Source of the DNA: Odobenus rosmarus divergens
Taxonomy: Eukaryota; Chordata; Mammalia; Carnivora; Odobenidae
DNA length: 64,000 nt
Reading direction: 5' to 3'
NCBI RefSeq assembly: GCF_000321225.1
Contig: NW_004451013.1
Span: 232,821-296,820 of the forward strand
Part shown: piece by piece, positions 1 through 11,723 of the stretch
How the letters are laid out: the number at the start of each line of letters is the position of its first letter
Position numbering within the stretch: the stretch's first letter is position 1
Made by a program: the position numbers and the translations under genes
The notes under the pieces: model-generated
What the model was told of the DNA's origin: nothing
The model's input: only the letters and a program-made list of their open reading frames with translations
Database searches by the model: none

Positions 1-2160
1 TAAAGTAGCACCCAGCTCATCTGACTAAGCCTATTATGTAATCGCTTCAAGTGGTTAACATCTGTTCTAGTTAGTCAAAAATAAGACAGGAACACAAGTC
101 AATTAGTGGAGTTTGTGTACATCCTTTCTACACATTTAAGTAGAATTTTAGACAATTCTTGGTATATGGATTCAGTTTGTAAGATATGGTGTATCTTTTA
201 CATGTGAAATGGAAATATGATAAGAACAGGTGAGAGAAAAAGGAGTTGCTAGGTCCTCTCCTGACAATGACTGGGGGTGAAGACTCCTTTCAGTGGTGTG
301 GGGGTAAGTTCACTTTGAGCAACTAGCTCAAGACGCTTGGACATTCACAGATGTATTAGACATGGATGCAAGTGAAGGAAGAAGACAAAACTCTGAAACA
401 CAATTACTTGGAAAATTGACTCAGGGGTCCAAGGCCAGAGAATAGTTTGGTTAAAAAGTGAATGAAATAATTGATAGTTTCAACTTGTCCCTATAGTTAC
501 CAGACAAGACCTGATGCCCTACCTGCCCATTCTATAATCTGATGAGAAATCCTTGGATTATTCCAAAGAGGAAGTATGATAAATGCTCTTTCTATTGATA
601 CATTTTGTTTCTGAGAAGTTTATTTTCCAAGCAGAATCAAGGAATAATTCCCATTTCCATAAATAAACTTGAAATTATGTTGAGAAGAAAAACCCCAAAT
701 AACTTGAAAACCATTTTGGGAATTTGTGTTAAACCAAATAGAGAAGTCACGTAATGACTGAAGTGGTTTTTTAAATGGCCATGGGCTGAGTATGCAAATT
801 ATCTCATATAGTTAATTACTGTAGGTAGTAATGTAATTTGAGCAGAGAGGAAGGAAGAACTTACTAAGTTTTAGTGATTAAGCAGATTTTTTACTATGAT
901 TTGGTAAAAGCCATCTGCCTACCAATATGACTCCCCACCTTGGGTTTAACTCTCATTTATGAAAATCGAAGCAAAACAAAAGGTCAGACAAACACAGTAT
1001 GAAATAATCATCAATATTATGTTTCCCACTTTAATGTATACTTATGTTAAATTCCAAAAGAATATTTAAGATAAAGTGCCAAGTTGCCGAATATTATTTA
1101 TGAATACAAATCTTTATTTTAATATTATCTTTTACTAATGTGCCTTTAATTAGAAATAAAAGACTGCTTAGGAAGTTGAATATCCGTCCAGTTTCAATAA
1201 TTAGTCATGTTAGTTGATGATGAAGCTTCCGTATTTTGAGTAGCAGAATATTCTTAAGCCCTCTGGTATTAATGTTAATACTAATTAAAGAGCACTCTTG
1301 CCAATAAACAGCAAATGTTTCACTTTCTAAACTCATTCGTGTTTTTTGAAAATTATCTTGAATTGGATCTGTCATTTCTTATTTCAAATACGTATATATT
1401 TTTATTTGTTTGTTTACTTTTTTATATTTTGTGGATTTCTTCCATATTTTATAATGATTTTTCTCTGCTCTCAATGGATTAATATGTGATATATTAAATA
1501 CTTAGGGCAAATCACCTGTTAGGATAGGGTTTATAGGTACTATGGATTGTGCAAAACCATTTGCAGTTGAATAATATTCCTTACGTATTAATATAGAAGC
1601 TTATTATCTCTCTAATATGCATCACTTTGGCTGGGAATAAACTTGTCTGTAAAGAATATTATTGAGCAGAAAACACATTTTGATTCTAGCAGTCTCATTG
1701 GTCAATTCCCAGTGCCAAAAAAGTCTGAGAGTCTGAGTGTTTTTTGTTCATACCTTTGAATAAGGGGTGGAAAGAAACTTTTCATCAGCTCTTTAGCTCT
1801 CCAAGCTGGAGGTCTAAAGATAACTTTTTGGTCCATGAATAAATTTCCAAGGATTTATTTGACATTTAATAAATTCTGTGTGCTATGCTGGGTAGTTCAC
1901 AGCACAATCTATGTCTTCAGAGCTTTCCTATTTATTTAAAAAAGACACAGGTTTGTGACCAAAAAATCAGATGTACATTTAACTGCATTAAAGTAAGACA
2001 CTGTACAACCATGTGTCTCTCTATTGTGTTGCAAAGTGCAAATTCTTCATCTGGAATTTTATACTCTCCATAGTATAACCACACCATCTTCCAAAGTTTT
2101 TGGTCCATTGTTTTCCTGCATATAGATTCCACCATAGTTTGACGGGGCCCTTTGTAATTA
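1..2160. other. unassigned AT-rich DNA
   Basis: I see no coding region, RNA gene or repeat I can name. The sequence is AT-rich with short homopolymers. The open frames here are short, overlap on both strands and match nothing I recognise. Confidence 0.6.
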
Positions 2161-2174
2161 GTTCAAACTACTAT

Positions 2175-2420
2175 TAGCCAATGTTTTGATTGCTCATCAT
2201 GTGTCAAGTATTTTCCAAGTATGGAATCATCTCATCCTGATAACAATTCTACAAGGTAGTTACTACTGTAACCCTCACTTTATAACCCGGAAAAAACAAA
2301 AAAAAAAAAAGGAAAAAAGAAAAGCAAGGCATGAAGATGTTAGGCAACTTGCCCAAGGTCACGGAACGAGAGGTTGGCACTCTCAGCAGGTGAACCTCAG
2401 GTGGCTGGTCCCAGAGCGTG
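2175..2420 (-). repeat. MIR SINE fragment
   Basis: The order of words matches the reverse complement of MIR: a 'tgtgtcaagtattttccaag' block, 'atctcatcctgataacaa', 'tacaaggtagttactactgt', then 'aacttgcccaaggtcac'. An A-rich insertion (around 2290-2320) interrupts the usual 'gaggaaactgaggca' part. It is an old tRNA-derived SINE, strongly diverged. The 123-codon frame through it is not a gene. Confidence 0.7.
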
Positions 2421-2529
2421 AAGATGTAATCACGATGTTATGCCTCCTTCTTGCCTGCTCTTCTGCTTCGGAACTTCTATTCTTGTTGTTCCTCCTTACG
2501 ATGCCTCTTCCACCATTAAAACTTTTTCT

Positions 2530-2760
2530 TTTTATTGAATTCCTACTCATCTTTTAAGGTTGTTCTCAAAAGTCACCTTTTCTGATTGACCATACAAAAT
2601 GTACCTTTCCTACCATTCTGAACTCCTCTATAGCACTTTGTTTAACTCTTTTCAGCTATTTATTTTTGCACTTATCTGCATTGTGAGATTATAAGCTTCT
2701 TGACTGTATCTTAATTCGCTCATTTATTGAACTGAATGAATGAATTCATGTATTCATTCA
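2530..2760 (+). repeat. L2 LINE 3' end, sense
   Basis: Matches the L2 3' region in order: 'ctactcatcttttaaggttg', a 'caaaagtcaccttttctgat' block, 'tatagcactttg', and the closing 'gagattataagcttcttgac'. The tail runs into ATTCATTCA-type repeats typical of L2 ends. Ancient and diverged. Confidence 0.6.
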
Positions 2761-3020
2761 ATTCTGTCCCTGTGCTAGTCTTTGCAGAACATGGAATAAG
2801 ACAGAGTCCTTGACCTCAAGGAAAACCTTTTAGAGTAATTTCAACAAATAATTACAATAGCAGTGGGGCCAGTGCAATGACAATAAAGAGCAAACGTAGC
2901 AAAACCAGAAGTTGGAACTGAAGCTAGCTGGTGACTGGGGAGATGGAAGACAAGGAAAACTTTTAGGATTGTTGCTATAGAGCTGAAAGACCGGTGTTGA
3001 AATGATTGGCGAAGAAATGG
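2740..3020 (-). repeat. L2 LINE fragment, antisense
   Basis: Reads as the reverse complement of an L2 3' region: 'gtattcattcaattctgtcc', 'gtgctagtctttgcagaaca', 'cttgacctcaaggaa', then the more internal AG-rich part. It abuts a sense L2 end on its left, so two L2 copies or an inverted rearrangement meet here. Borders uncertain. Confidence 0.5.
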
Positions 3021-3039
3021 GTGGTATAGTCCTCAGTGC

Positions 3040-3095
3040 CATCAAACTCTGCTCCTGCACATAGTAGGTGCTTAGCAAACATTGGCAGAATTTAC
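3040..3095 (+). repeat. short L2 3' end
   Basis: Contains 'cacatagtaggtgcttagca' followed by 'aaacattggcag', the usual terminal words of L2. Very short. Confidence 0.45.
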
Positions 3096-3099
3096 TCAC

Positions 3100-4535
3100 A
3101 TTGCAATTGTTACATTCATTGCCCTGTTTGTCATTCATATGGTCTGCTTCCATGCAGACCCAGTGAGAACAACCTTGAAGCCATTGATCAGAAAAGACTT
3201 TATAGAAATGAAAAGTTTCAGCTTTTTTGAAGTTCTCTGTTGAGCAATCTCACAATTGCACATCACGGTTAATAGTTTGGCAAATATTATGGGCTTTGTA
3301 GTCTTTATTTTCTTTAAAACTGTCTATTTTTTTAGAGATTGCTAGATAAATACATGGCAGCCCTCCACACAGAGTGTGCACAACAGAACATTCAAGGATA
3401 AATCCTACCAAGCTGAGGGGATAAAAGAATTTTTAAAAAGTCAACTTGCATTTCAGGTGGTTAGTCTGGGCAAAAAGAGAATAGGAACAGCTTTTATTTA
3501 GCCCATTCAATAATTCAAATCACTGGAGAACAGTAGTGGTATCATCCCCAGGCAGCAAATACTCTTATTTATTTTTAAAAATAATTTTTTATGCCAATCG
3601 TCTACTTGTATCATCTAATGAAAGCCGAAGATCAATTCTTCCCTGGTGAGTGCAGAGAGCTGGCCAAATGTGGCTGCATCACAGGTGACATATGTCAATA
3701 CCTGTGGAATTATAAAAACAGGCAGTCGGAGTTGGCTCCGGTATTTTAACATAAAAAAATGTATTATAAAGATATGAGAACATATGTGCTCTCTATGATC
3801 TTTGTACCAGGAAGAGGGTGAGTAACATTTCCAGTCTAAAAGCACTCATACTTTTTTTTATGATATTGTGGAAAATTGAGTGTCTTCAATAGTGATTGTA
3901 TGTATAAAATGTTTACTTGAAATTTATTTAAATGACTTTCCTTAGCATAGTATTAAAGAAAAAGAACAGTATTTTCCATGGCATATGCCCGCATTCGTGC
4001 TTTAATCATAACAGCCTCATTTTCCAAAGGTTTATTTACATAAATGCTTTCTCTGTAAATGTTACATTAGGAAAAAATACACACATTCACATAACCTTTT
4101 AAATCAACGACTGCTGGCAAAATGAATGGAGGAGACCCAAGAAATATGCCAAAAGTGGTTTGGAAATGTACTTAGCTTTAATGCTGTTTGTAAAATTCAT
4201 TTTAACTTTGATGCCTGATTGCATTGCAACCCTTTTTCAAGATTCCATCTGGCACCATAAGTGTAGTGGGGAATCTGTGCTGAAAAGGGAGTTTGGGAGG
4301 TGTTAAGTACATTGCCTCATGGGGATCTTGGACTAAGCTTTTCAGGCAGAGGTACTTTTGACTGATTAATATCTGGTGAACCTGACTTTACGTCTTCATC
4401 TTGTGCCCTGGAGACCTGCTTTACCAGAGTAGGCTCTCACTTCAGCACCTTTTTAGGGGATGATAATGAGACCAAAGGACCCCCTCTTAACATGGTGAAA
4501 GGTATTGTCCTCAGATATTTAGATTCCTTTTCACT
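3100..4535. other. unassigned DNA
   Basis: Nothing recognised on either strand. A T-rich and A-rich mixture without long open frames or clear repeat words. Confidence 0.55.
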
Positions 4536-4546
4536 TTCTAGATGCA

Positions 4547-4715
4547 TTTTTTTTTTTTAATTTAGCCAAGTGTGATTGATTGATTGATTGATTTGTAAGT
4601 AGCTTCACCTCCAGCGTGGAACCCAGCATGGGACTTGAACTCACGACCCTGAGATCAAGACCTGAGCTGAGATCAAAAGCCAGATGCTTAACCAACTGAG
4701 CCACCCAGGTACCCC
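4547..4715 (-). mobile_element. CAN SINE, older variant, reverse
   Basis: Reverse copy of the carnivoran tRNA-Lys-derived SINE. The right end reads 'cttaaccaactgagccaccc' then 'aggtacccc', the reverse complement of the tRNA-like head with its A box. The left end is a poly-T. The body differs from other copies here: it has a GATT run (about 4574-4592) and 'gacttgaactcacgaccctg'. A 10-bp duplication TCTAGATGCA flanks it at 4537-4546 and 4716-4725. Confidence 0.85.
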
Positions 4716-4739
4716 TCTAGATGCACTTTTTAAAGTTGC

Positions 4740-6600
4740 TGATGAAATTGACCAACTGTTTTGATCTTGAGTGGATAAAATCTACAAAGATAAAGCTAGA
4801 ACAACAAAAGTCATGAACGTCCTAGTAACTGAGGGAAATTTTTAATGAGTTCTTCAAATTTTGTTCAGTTTTCAAACTCGCTTTTATCATTCTGATGTCA
4901 TATTTTCTAAATCCATTGGGTGTATTTTTTTCTTTGTCTGGCATGGACCCAAATGTTGTAATTGCGAAACTACAAAACAAAGTAATTTACTTTAGCTGTG
5001 AAAGTTCCGGATTATTTTATAAATGCTTTACCTTAGAAATATAAATATGTTTAAAACTGAGAGAGATCCTAGCAAACCTTATTTCAGTCACTTTTAATGC
5101 TAACTTTCTGAGGGCAATTTAAGAAAATTCTGTCTATAGTATATCCTCCCACCACCCTCCCTGGGGGGCAAAATTCTTTTTCAAGATTATACTACCATCT
5201 GTTTTCATTCATTTGGTATTTGGTTGCAATTGTTTCACAGGGTATATTTTTGAATAATAATTAATAGAAGTAAATCAAACCTCTCAGAGAAATAATTCTC
5301 ATATGTGGAATAACAAAACCAGATGAAAATATGACTGGAAATATCAAGTTATTTTCAAAGTTAAGGACTGGAGATTTTGCCTTGTGGCCTTGATCAAGGT
5401 CAATAGGACTCATGTGAGTAAGTCTTGGCAAAGGGCTCTAAAATGCTATCCCTAGCAAGGATCTAAGGAAACTGGAACCAGGTAAAAAAAAAAAAAAAAA
5501 AGTCAAGAAAACACAGGGGTATGAAAGAAAGAAAATCTCAGAAACCCATTTTTTTTTTTTTTTGTAAAAGCTAGCCTAACATGTTGTATTAAATCATTCA
5601 GTATTTTTGGCAGTGTATTGGAAGTAAAATTTTATACTCCAGAGCAACCATGGCTAATTCTTCTACCTGCTATCCCTTGGTTTCTATATTTTTTCATTGG
5701 TGTTTTCTTTCCTTGGCTCTGCTGAATTCCTCTTGGGGAAGACCAATGAAGAGTCCAATTTTTCATTATTCAGTATGGTCTAAAAATCTCATCAGCATGC
5801 TGGTCTCACTTTTGAAATCAATGGAGTCTCAGCCCCCTGAAGAGGTATATAACTAAATGAGAAACAGCTCATGGGAAAATGACAGGGAAACCATTTTATC
5901 ATACTAATGTACATTTCAAATCCAGATGTAAAAACATGATGGACAATAGAGGCGAAACTGTTTGACAAAGGCCATAATGCAAAGAAACATATTATGTCAA
6001 GAATTAATTTAGTTTATGTAACAAACGTCTCAATTAGACAAAGGGGGGAATAAAAAGAGGCAAACGTTAGTGTCATTAAGTTAATGTAATTAATGTTTAG
6101 TCACTATGATTCAGCATGATTCAATACTTATTTGAACTCCTCAGCTAACAAGTAGTATACCAGGTTCTATAATTTTTTATTGTCATTGACTAGAAACAAC
6201 ATTTTCAGAATTATAAATAGTACGTTTGATCATGTTACATTATAGAAGTTTATCTATATTGTCTGTATTTTATCATAGAAGCATGATTATTTCTGGGAAT
6301 AATCAGAAAAATCTGGTTATTTCCTAAGAACGTTATTTCCTTTGTAGGTCTGTTCAGTGGAAAGGCTCATTCCCTGGGGCTTCTCACTTTTTGCAAGACT
6401 GGGAGTGGTATTGTCATTCTCCAAGACTTTCAAACTCACACAAAAACTTTTCAATATGAGAGTGGAACAATTTGCTACGCAGTGTGTATCCTTTCTATCA
6501 TTTACTTTTCATTTACATTTATGTAAAGTTACACAAATTTACGTAAGTATAAAAATGCAAATTTTCATTCACATTTCAGGCATTTATTGAGGTAAAATGA
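4740..6600. other. unassigned DNA with A and T runs
   Basis: No gene or named repeat seen. It contains an 18-base A run at 5484-5501 and a T run near 5551-5563, which could be tails of unrecognised retroelements. Confidence 0.5.
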
Positions 6601-6609
6601 CTCCTATGT

Positions 6610-7420
6610 TTGAGTCATCCCCATCCCTTCACTTTCTATTATCCTATATGATTTCACCAGATCAATCACCCCAAATATCTCCATTCTCATGGCTTCTTGT
6701 TTCCTCTATGCCCATGTCTCTCCTATATATTTCTCTCCAGGGACTTACCTCCACAGCCCTATCCTGAACATTGCCCTCACCTGAAATGGATTAGAAGGCT
6801 TAAACTCCGTTATCTTTCTTGCCAATTACAGCACCATTTCTTTTCAGACACCTTCCCAGCATTCCCCACACCCTTGTTCTTTGATCTTGTTGGGCATTCA
6901 GTCTCTTGACGTCCAACTTTGTCTTCTAGTTCTGGACTTTAGGTATTCCCTCCTCTTCTCAACACTCCATTCACTTCAAGTGTCCTTTAGCTAACAGCCT
7001 CAGGTCCTTTGCCTCCCTGACTTTCTACATCATCCCCTAAAATCCCCTTGCAAATAAAAAACCATGAAAAATTGCCTTCTCCTTTCCTACTCCGGTTAGG
7101 TTTTAAAATCAGGGGCAATCACACTTTAACAGCTGCTCTCTGATTTATTTCAACAACTATCCTGATCTTTCCATCTGTACGTCATGCACCTTATCTTGTT
7201 CTTCTGCAAACTTAGAGATAATCTTGACTTCTATTTCAAAGAGAGAAGAGTCTGAGCCACCAACATGACCTTTCTTTATTAACTCCCCATCTTCTTACAA
7301 ATATGTCTTATGTCTGCCTCTAGCTTCATTTTCTTTCCTTCAGTCTCTTAGACAGACTGAGACTAATCCCCAATTCCTTTCCATCCACCCTTTTTAAAAA
7401 TCGGTATTAAGAACAAACTA
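6610..7420 (+). repeat. probable L2 ORF2 remnant, sense
   Basis: A long pyrimidine-rich stretch whose wording resembles the middle of L2 ORF2 in sense orientation, for example 'gaagagtctgagccacc' followed by a 'ttaactccccatcttc' block. Frames are broken throughout. The match is much weaker than the L2 copies near 29 kb and 58 kb, so treat it as a likely rather than certain assignment. Confidence 0.35.
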
Positions 7421-7449
7421 AAGCAAAGATGCATCTCCAGATTACACAC

Positions 7450-7615
7450 CACCTTATATGGCACCAGTTTATCTTAACAATAGCCTTGTGTATTTCCCTG
7501 GTTAAGTGACTTAGCCTGGCAAATTTGGGTTCATCAATGTTGAATGTTTGGCCAATGTCACACTGCTAGTGGTAGAGCCCCAACCCATTTCAAGTCTTTC
7601 TCTTCCCTCCACACT
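7450..7615 (-). repeat. MIR SINE fragment
   Basis: Reverse-complement MIR words: 'ttatcttaacaatagccttg', 'ttaagtgacttagcc', then 'aatgtcacactgctagtggt' and 'agagccccaaccca'. Old and diverged. Confidence 0.55.
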
Positions 7616-7898
7616 GCATTGTTAGCTATCTTTTCATACGCAATCTTCCAAATTAAATTTACTCTCCTTATTCATTGTATCCCTCACAGTGCTTAGCTTA
7701 GTACATTACAAGGTATTGGTGGAATCTCGGCTTCAACCATGATAAAGTAATCACAATGATTCAGTGCTTTAAATTCTGCACTTACAAGGTATAGTCATGT
7801 AATCTCTGCTTTTGGTGTCCAATTTACAGAAATGTAACAGAAGATCCTTTCCAATGGCAGTCCAGTGGAGGTTGGCATGATCTTTTGAATGCTTGAAA

Positions 7899-8139
7899 CG
7901 AAGGGGGGAGGAAATTGGAGGGGGAGATGAACCATGAGAGACTATGGACTCTGAGAAATAAACCAAGGGTTCTAGAGGGGAGGAGGGTAGGGGGATGGGT
8001 TAGCCTGGTGATGGGTATTAAAGAGGGCACGTACTGCATGGAGCACTGGGTGTTATACGCAAACAATGAATCATGGAACACTACATCAAAAACTAATGGT
8101 GATTAACATAACATAATAAAAAAAATAAATAAATAAAAA
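7899..8139 (+). mobile_element. 5'-truncated L1, 3' end only
   Basis: Only the terminal 240 bases of a carnivoran L1 are present: 'gaaccatgagagactatgga', 'ttagcctggtgatgggtatt', 'gagcactgggtgttatacgc', 'ataacataataaaa' and an A/T tail. A 13-bp duplication TGAATGCTTGAAA flanks it exactly at 7886-7898 and 8140-8152. This is the classic product of target-primed reverse transcription with early 5' truncation. The perfect TSD and good match to the end of a recent family suggest a fairly young insertion. Confidence 0.92.
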
Positions 8140-8159
8140 TGAATGCTTGAAAAGAGTAA

Positions 8160-10090
8160 TGGTTTACATCACTGAACTATAAAATTGTACTGCCAACTCT
8201 TAATGACTTTCTTGACTGTCAAGATTTCCCTCTCGTTCTCCAAATGCCTTAAATTATAAAAGAAGAAAAATCTGAAATACTAAAATCATATTAGAAACTG
8301 CACCTGGAGAAAATGCTTCCAGGAGTCATAAAATCGCTAGGTTATGCAGATGAAACAATTTTATTTGAAAAAAAATCATAAAGAGAACTTATGCCATGAA
8401 TCAAAGTATCTAAAAAGAGATAGGAAAAAAATCACTACATTTTTTTTTCAATTTTCTATTCCATTTGGGATAAATATTTATCAGATACATTAAAGAAAAG
8501 TTTTTGTCCAGATAAACTTTGCATATACAATTGTGAAATTATTTGTAGATGCTGCTTTTCAGTCATATTGTGGATATTGCTTTTCAGTATAGCAGTGGAA
8601 TAGCATTTCTCTCATTTGAAGTATGAAAAGTAATTTTCCTGCTTTACTTTTCTTTCCTGCTATTTCTTTGAATATTATTGCCCTTATGTGCCCTGTAAGT
8701 GTCACATATGATTGGATGCATTTCCATAAGCTTTTCTAGACTTTGTTAAATGTGCATCTTTATTTATTTTAAAGGATAGATGACAACAAAAAGATTAAAT
8801 CCACATGTTAAATCCAGGTTCATCTGAGGAGAAATACTTCAATATGAAGCTATTAGTAGTGCTCTGATGGAAAAGTGATACCTATCTTATTTACCGAGTG
8901 TTATTCAAGGGCGTTACAGGTAAATGCCTGTCCTAGGAGAATGTAAAGGAAAGAAAACACATATCAGCACAAGTTGGGTTGTATTTTAAAACCACCCTGT
9001 GCAGTTTGAACCAATTTACTAATTGCCTAATATGGCATACAGCATAATGGGAGAAATGCTAGAAATCCCAGCCATAAAACTGATGTCATTAAACCATCAT
9101 AAGCAGAACACTGTGCATCTTTGTCCTATTAATGTGTATAATTAGAGGCCCCTTGTTCATTTCATGGCAATTATAAAATTTTTTTCCAATTGTACCAGCC
9201 AGATCATTGGCATTCCTTCACATTCTGTAATATCAGCTCACGAGATGGATTAAATGGGAATCACTCAATGTGATGTAAAAAAGGAGATCAAGAGACGAAA
9301 CAAATGACTCTCTTTTGCTCTCAGTTTGGGAAAACTGATGAAAGTGTTGGAAAGAAGTTGGCCAGATGGTAAAGTGTTTTATCAGAGACTAAATGACAGT
9401 GAGGTGGTTTGATATATTCAGTAATACCTGCTAAACCATTAAAAGAGAGAGAGCAATAAAATGACATGTAACCTCAGAAACATTTGCTTGTTCTAGGTTT
9501 GGGCCTTCTTCTTTGAACTTATTCCTTTTTTGCTTTGGTGGAATTGGGGAATGAGATCTGGTTTTTCATGTCATAACTGCACTTTGAACTAGACTAATAG
9601 CTAGTTAGGTTCGTCAGTAGAAGTAGAATTTGCCAGTACCATGTTCTGTAACTTAAAAACTATTCTCTAGAGAGATTATGTGGCAGATGCAGGCTTATAT
9701 ATGTTAGAGTGAGTGATTCATTTGCTGGAGTTTTATGGAAAGAATTTCTTGGCTATCTGGTATGCATTTAGACCCCTCTTTTCTCTATTTGTCAACTCTG
9801 TGAACTGTTTACTTGAAATTTATTCATTTAATAAGAATATAGGGGTGCATTTTGGAGAAAATCCTACCCACACAAACCCCTTTGTCTTCACCTAATTATA
9901 TTTCATTGGATCCCATTGAAAGAGGAGTATTGGAGGCTCCTTTGTGGACACAAACTGTCTTCCCCACCTAGTTCCAGCCAATGTCTCTAATTCCTCCCCA
10001 GGCCTCTACCTTCAGTGTTTGTCCTTGTGTGGCCTACATTGCCCCACTGTAGCAAGAATTCCTCATCTTGATATCTGATCGCCCTTGATA
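8160..10090. other. unassigned DNA
   Basis: No gene or named repeat seen. Part of it (about 8740-9480) has no recognisable repeat words, so it is a reasonable place to look for conserved noncoding sequence, but I cannot judge conservation from one sequence. Confidence 0.5.
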
Positions 10091-10128
10091 TCTGGTCAAA
10101 TTCCTTCTCCCCTGCCCAAAAAACGGGA

Positions 10129-10320
10129 GGGGCGCCTGGGTGGCTCAGTCGGATAAGCATCTACCTTTGGCTCAGGCCATGATCCCAGGGTCCTGGGATC
10201 AAGTCCTGTATCATGCTCTTTGCTTGGCGGGGAGCCTGCTTCTTCCTCTGCCTCTGCTCCTCCCCCTGCTTGTGTGTTCTCTCTCTTTCTCTGACAAATA
10301 AATAAATAAAATCTTAAAAA
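10129..10320 (+). mobile_element. CAN SINE, forward
   Basis: Head 'ggggcgcctgggtggctcag', tRNA-like region, CT-rich stretch and A-rich tail 'aaataaataaaatc'. Flanked by the 15-bp duplication AAATTCCTTCTCCCC at 10098-10112 and 10321-10335. Unusually, 16 bases separate the left duplication from the SINE head. Confidence 0.93.
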
Positions 10321-10561
10321 AAATTCCTTCTCCCCACTGATCACCCTGGCCTGACCTCAGCAAGAGTCCTATCAAGTTGGTTTACCAGACTCTTCCCTTA
10401 TCCTTGATGTTTCCTCTTAGTACATTTCTATCCACTGACTTCCACCCTACCACTTGGCTATAAATTTCTCCTGTCCATGCTGTTTTTGGAATTGAACTCA
10501 GTTCTATACTGAGGTCTCTTTTTCCCTATTTTAACAGTTCCTGAATGAAATGTGTTCTTAC

Positions 10562-10602
10562 CACTTAAAAAAAAAAAACTTAAAAAAACTTAAAAAAACT
10601 TT
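10562..10602. repeat. short tandem CTTAAAAAAA repeat
   Basis: Three units of the form CTTAAAAAA with variable A number, just after a long A run. Simple-sequence expansion, possibly from a retroelement tail. Confidence 0.7.
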
Positions 10603-10820
10603 GCAGATTGTAGATAACTGTTAGCGATGAGAAAAAATTCTTGTCAAAATACATGCCAATAAATTGTGTCAGGTGGAGACTTAGTTGATTTTTCTCACTC
10701 CCCACCCCTCAAATGCTACTGTGAAAAAAGCCAGTTTTAAGTCATTTGCAAGTTTATTTCAACATTCCTTTATTCCACATAAATTTCTAGTTCTTTGATT
10801 TCTTTTTTGGTAGACATGCA

Positions 10821-11024
10821 GGTTTTTTATTTTTGAGAGAGAAAGAGAGCGAGAGAGCATGTGAATGGGGGAGGGGCAGAGGGAAAGGGAGAGAGAGAAT
10901 CTCAAGCAGACTCCCTGCTGAATGCAGAGCCTGATGCACGGACTCCGTTCCAGGACCTTGAGATCATGACCTGAGCCGAAACCAAGAGTCTGACCCTCCA
11001 CTGCCTGAGCCACCCAGGTACCCC
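10821..11024 (-). mobile_element. CAN SINE, reverse
   Basis: Left T-rich end, then the GA-rich complement of the CT tract, 'gactccctgctgaatgcaga', 'gagatcatgacctgagccga', and the reversed head 'ctgagccacccaggtacccc'. Flanked by AGACATGCA at 10812-10820 and 11025-11033. Moderately diverged. Confidence 0.9.
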
Positions 11025-11118
11025 AGACATGCATGTTTTTAAAGACCAATCTCATATTGGGTGAATCATATTACAAAAGCAGCTAGAAATTGAAGGAAAT
11101 GATGGTAAATTAGATTGT

Positions 11119-11285
11119 AGGGCACCTGGGTGGCTCAGATGGTTAAGCATCTGCTTTTGGCTCAGGTCATGATCCCAGGGTTCTGGGATTGAGTCCTGCA
11201 TTGGGCTCCCTGCTCCTTGGGAGCCTGCTTCTCCCTCTACCTCTCTCTCTTTCTCATGAATAAATAAATAAAATTAAAAAAAAGA
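11119..11285 (+). mobile_element. CAN SINE, forward, short body
   Basis: Head 'agggcacctgggtggctcag', 'ggtcatgatcccagggttct', a shortened CT stretch and tail 'gaataaataaataaaatt'. The usual 'cccctgcttgtgttccctc' part is missing. I see no clear target duplication. Confidence 0.88.
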
Positions 11286-11380
11286 GTACTTGTAATTGAT
11301 CACTGTCCTTATAATCCCTCTGGTATTACTTAAGGTAAGTATGCCTTAGTTTTGGGGATAAAAACTAAATATTTGGTTTA

Positions 11381-11723
11381 TAGAGCTTGCTTCAGCAGCA
11401 CATATACTAAAATTGCAACAATACAGAGAAGATTAGCATGGCCCCTGCACAAGGATGACATGCAAATTTGTGAAACGTTCCATATTTTTGTGATGGTATC
11501 ACAGGTGCAGATGTATGTCCAAACTCATCACATTGTATACATTAAATATGTGCAGGTTTTTGTGTATCAATTATACTTTAACAAAGCTATAAAAAAATCT
11601 GTGCTTGTTATAAAAACTGATCAAATCCCAATGTGATCTGTACCTGAGTTAATAGTATTGTACCAACTTCAACTTCCTGGTTTTGAAAATGTATTATGTT
11701 AGAATAAAAAACAATACTTAAAA
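11381..11723 (+). mobile_element. U6-L1 chimeric retropseudogene insertion
   Basis: One insertion bounded by a 14-bp duplication AAATATTTGGTTTA (11367-11380 and 11724-11737). From left to right it holds TA, a full-length U6 snRNA sequence (11383-11489), then L1 3'-UTR-like sequence in the same orientation (words 'aaactcatcacattgtatac' and 'aattatactttaacaaagct'). A further segment ends in two A-rich stretches. L1 reverse transcriptase is known to switch from L1 RNA to U6 snRNA during integration, giving this structure. The part from about 11600 to 11700 is less clearly L1 and could be 3' flank carried along. The single outer TSD pair argues for one event. Confidence 0.85.
11383..11489 (+). 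pseudogene. RNU6 (pseudogene): U6 snRNA pseudogene, full length
   Basis: Exactly 107 bases, colinear with vertebrate U6 spliceosomal RNA without gaps, including 'cagcacatatactaaaatt', the catalytic-core 'atacagagaagattagcatg', 'gcccctgc' and the 3' 'gttccatattttt'. I count about 9 substitutions; 6 remove CpG sites (C to T or G to A) and only one CpG (in 'aaacgttcc') survives. That is the pattern of methylated neutral decay. I see no convincing TATA box near -25 or proximal sequence element upstream, and the copy sits inside an L1-type insertion, so it is almost certainly not a working U6 gene. Confidence 0.93.

Noticed and set aside
10129..10200. tRNA-Lys gene
   Set aside because: The tRNA-like A and B box region is the SINE head, with no complete cloverleaf and the usual SINE body after it; the same holds for the other SINEs.
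11383..11489. Functional U6 snRNA gene
   Set aside because: Six of seven CpGs decayed, no clear TATA or PSE upstream, and it lies inside an L1-type insertion with TSD.
11352..11636. 94-codon ORF over the U6 copy
   Set aside because: It runs through the U6 snRNA and L1 tail; not coding.
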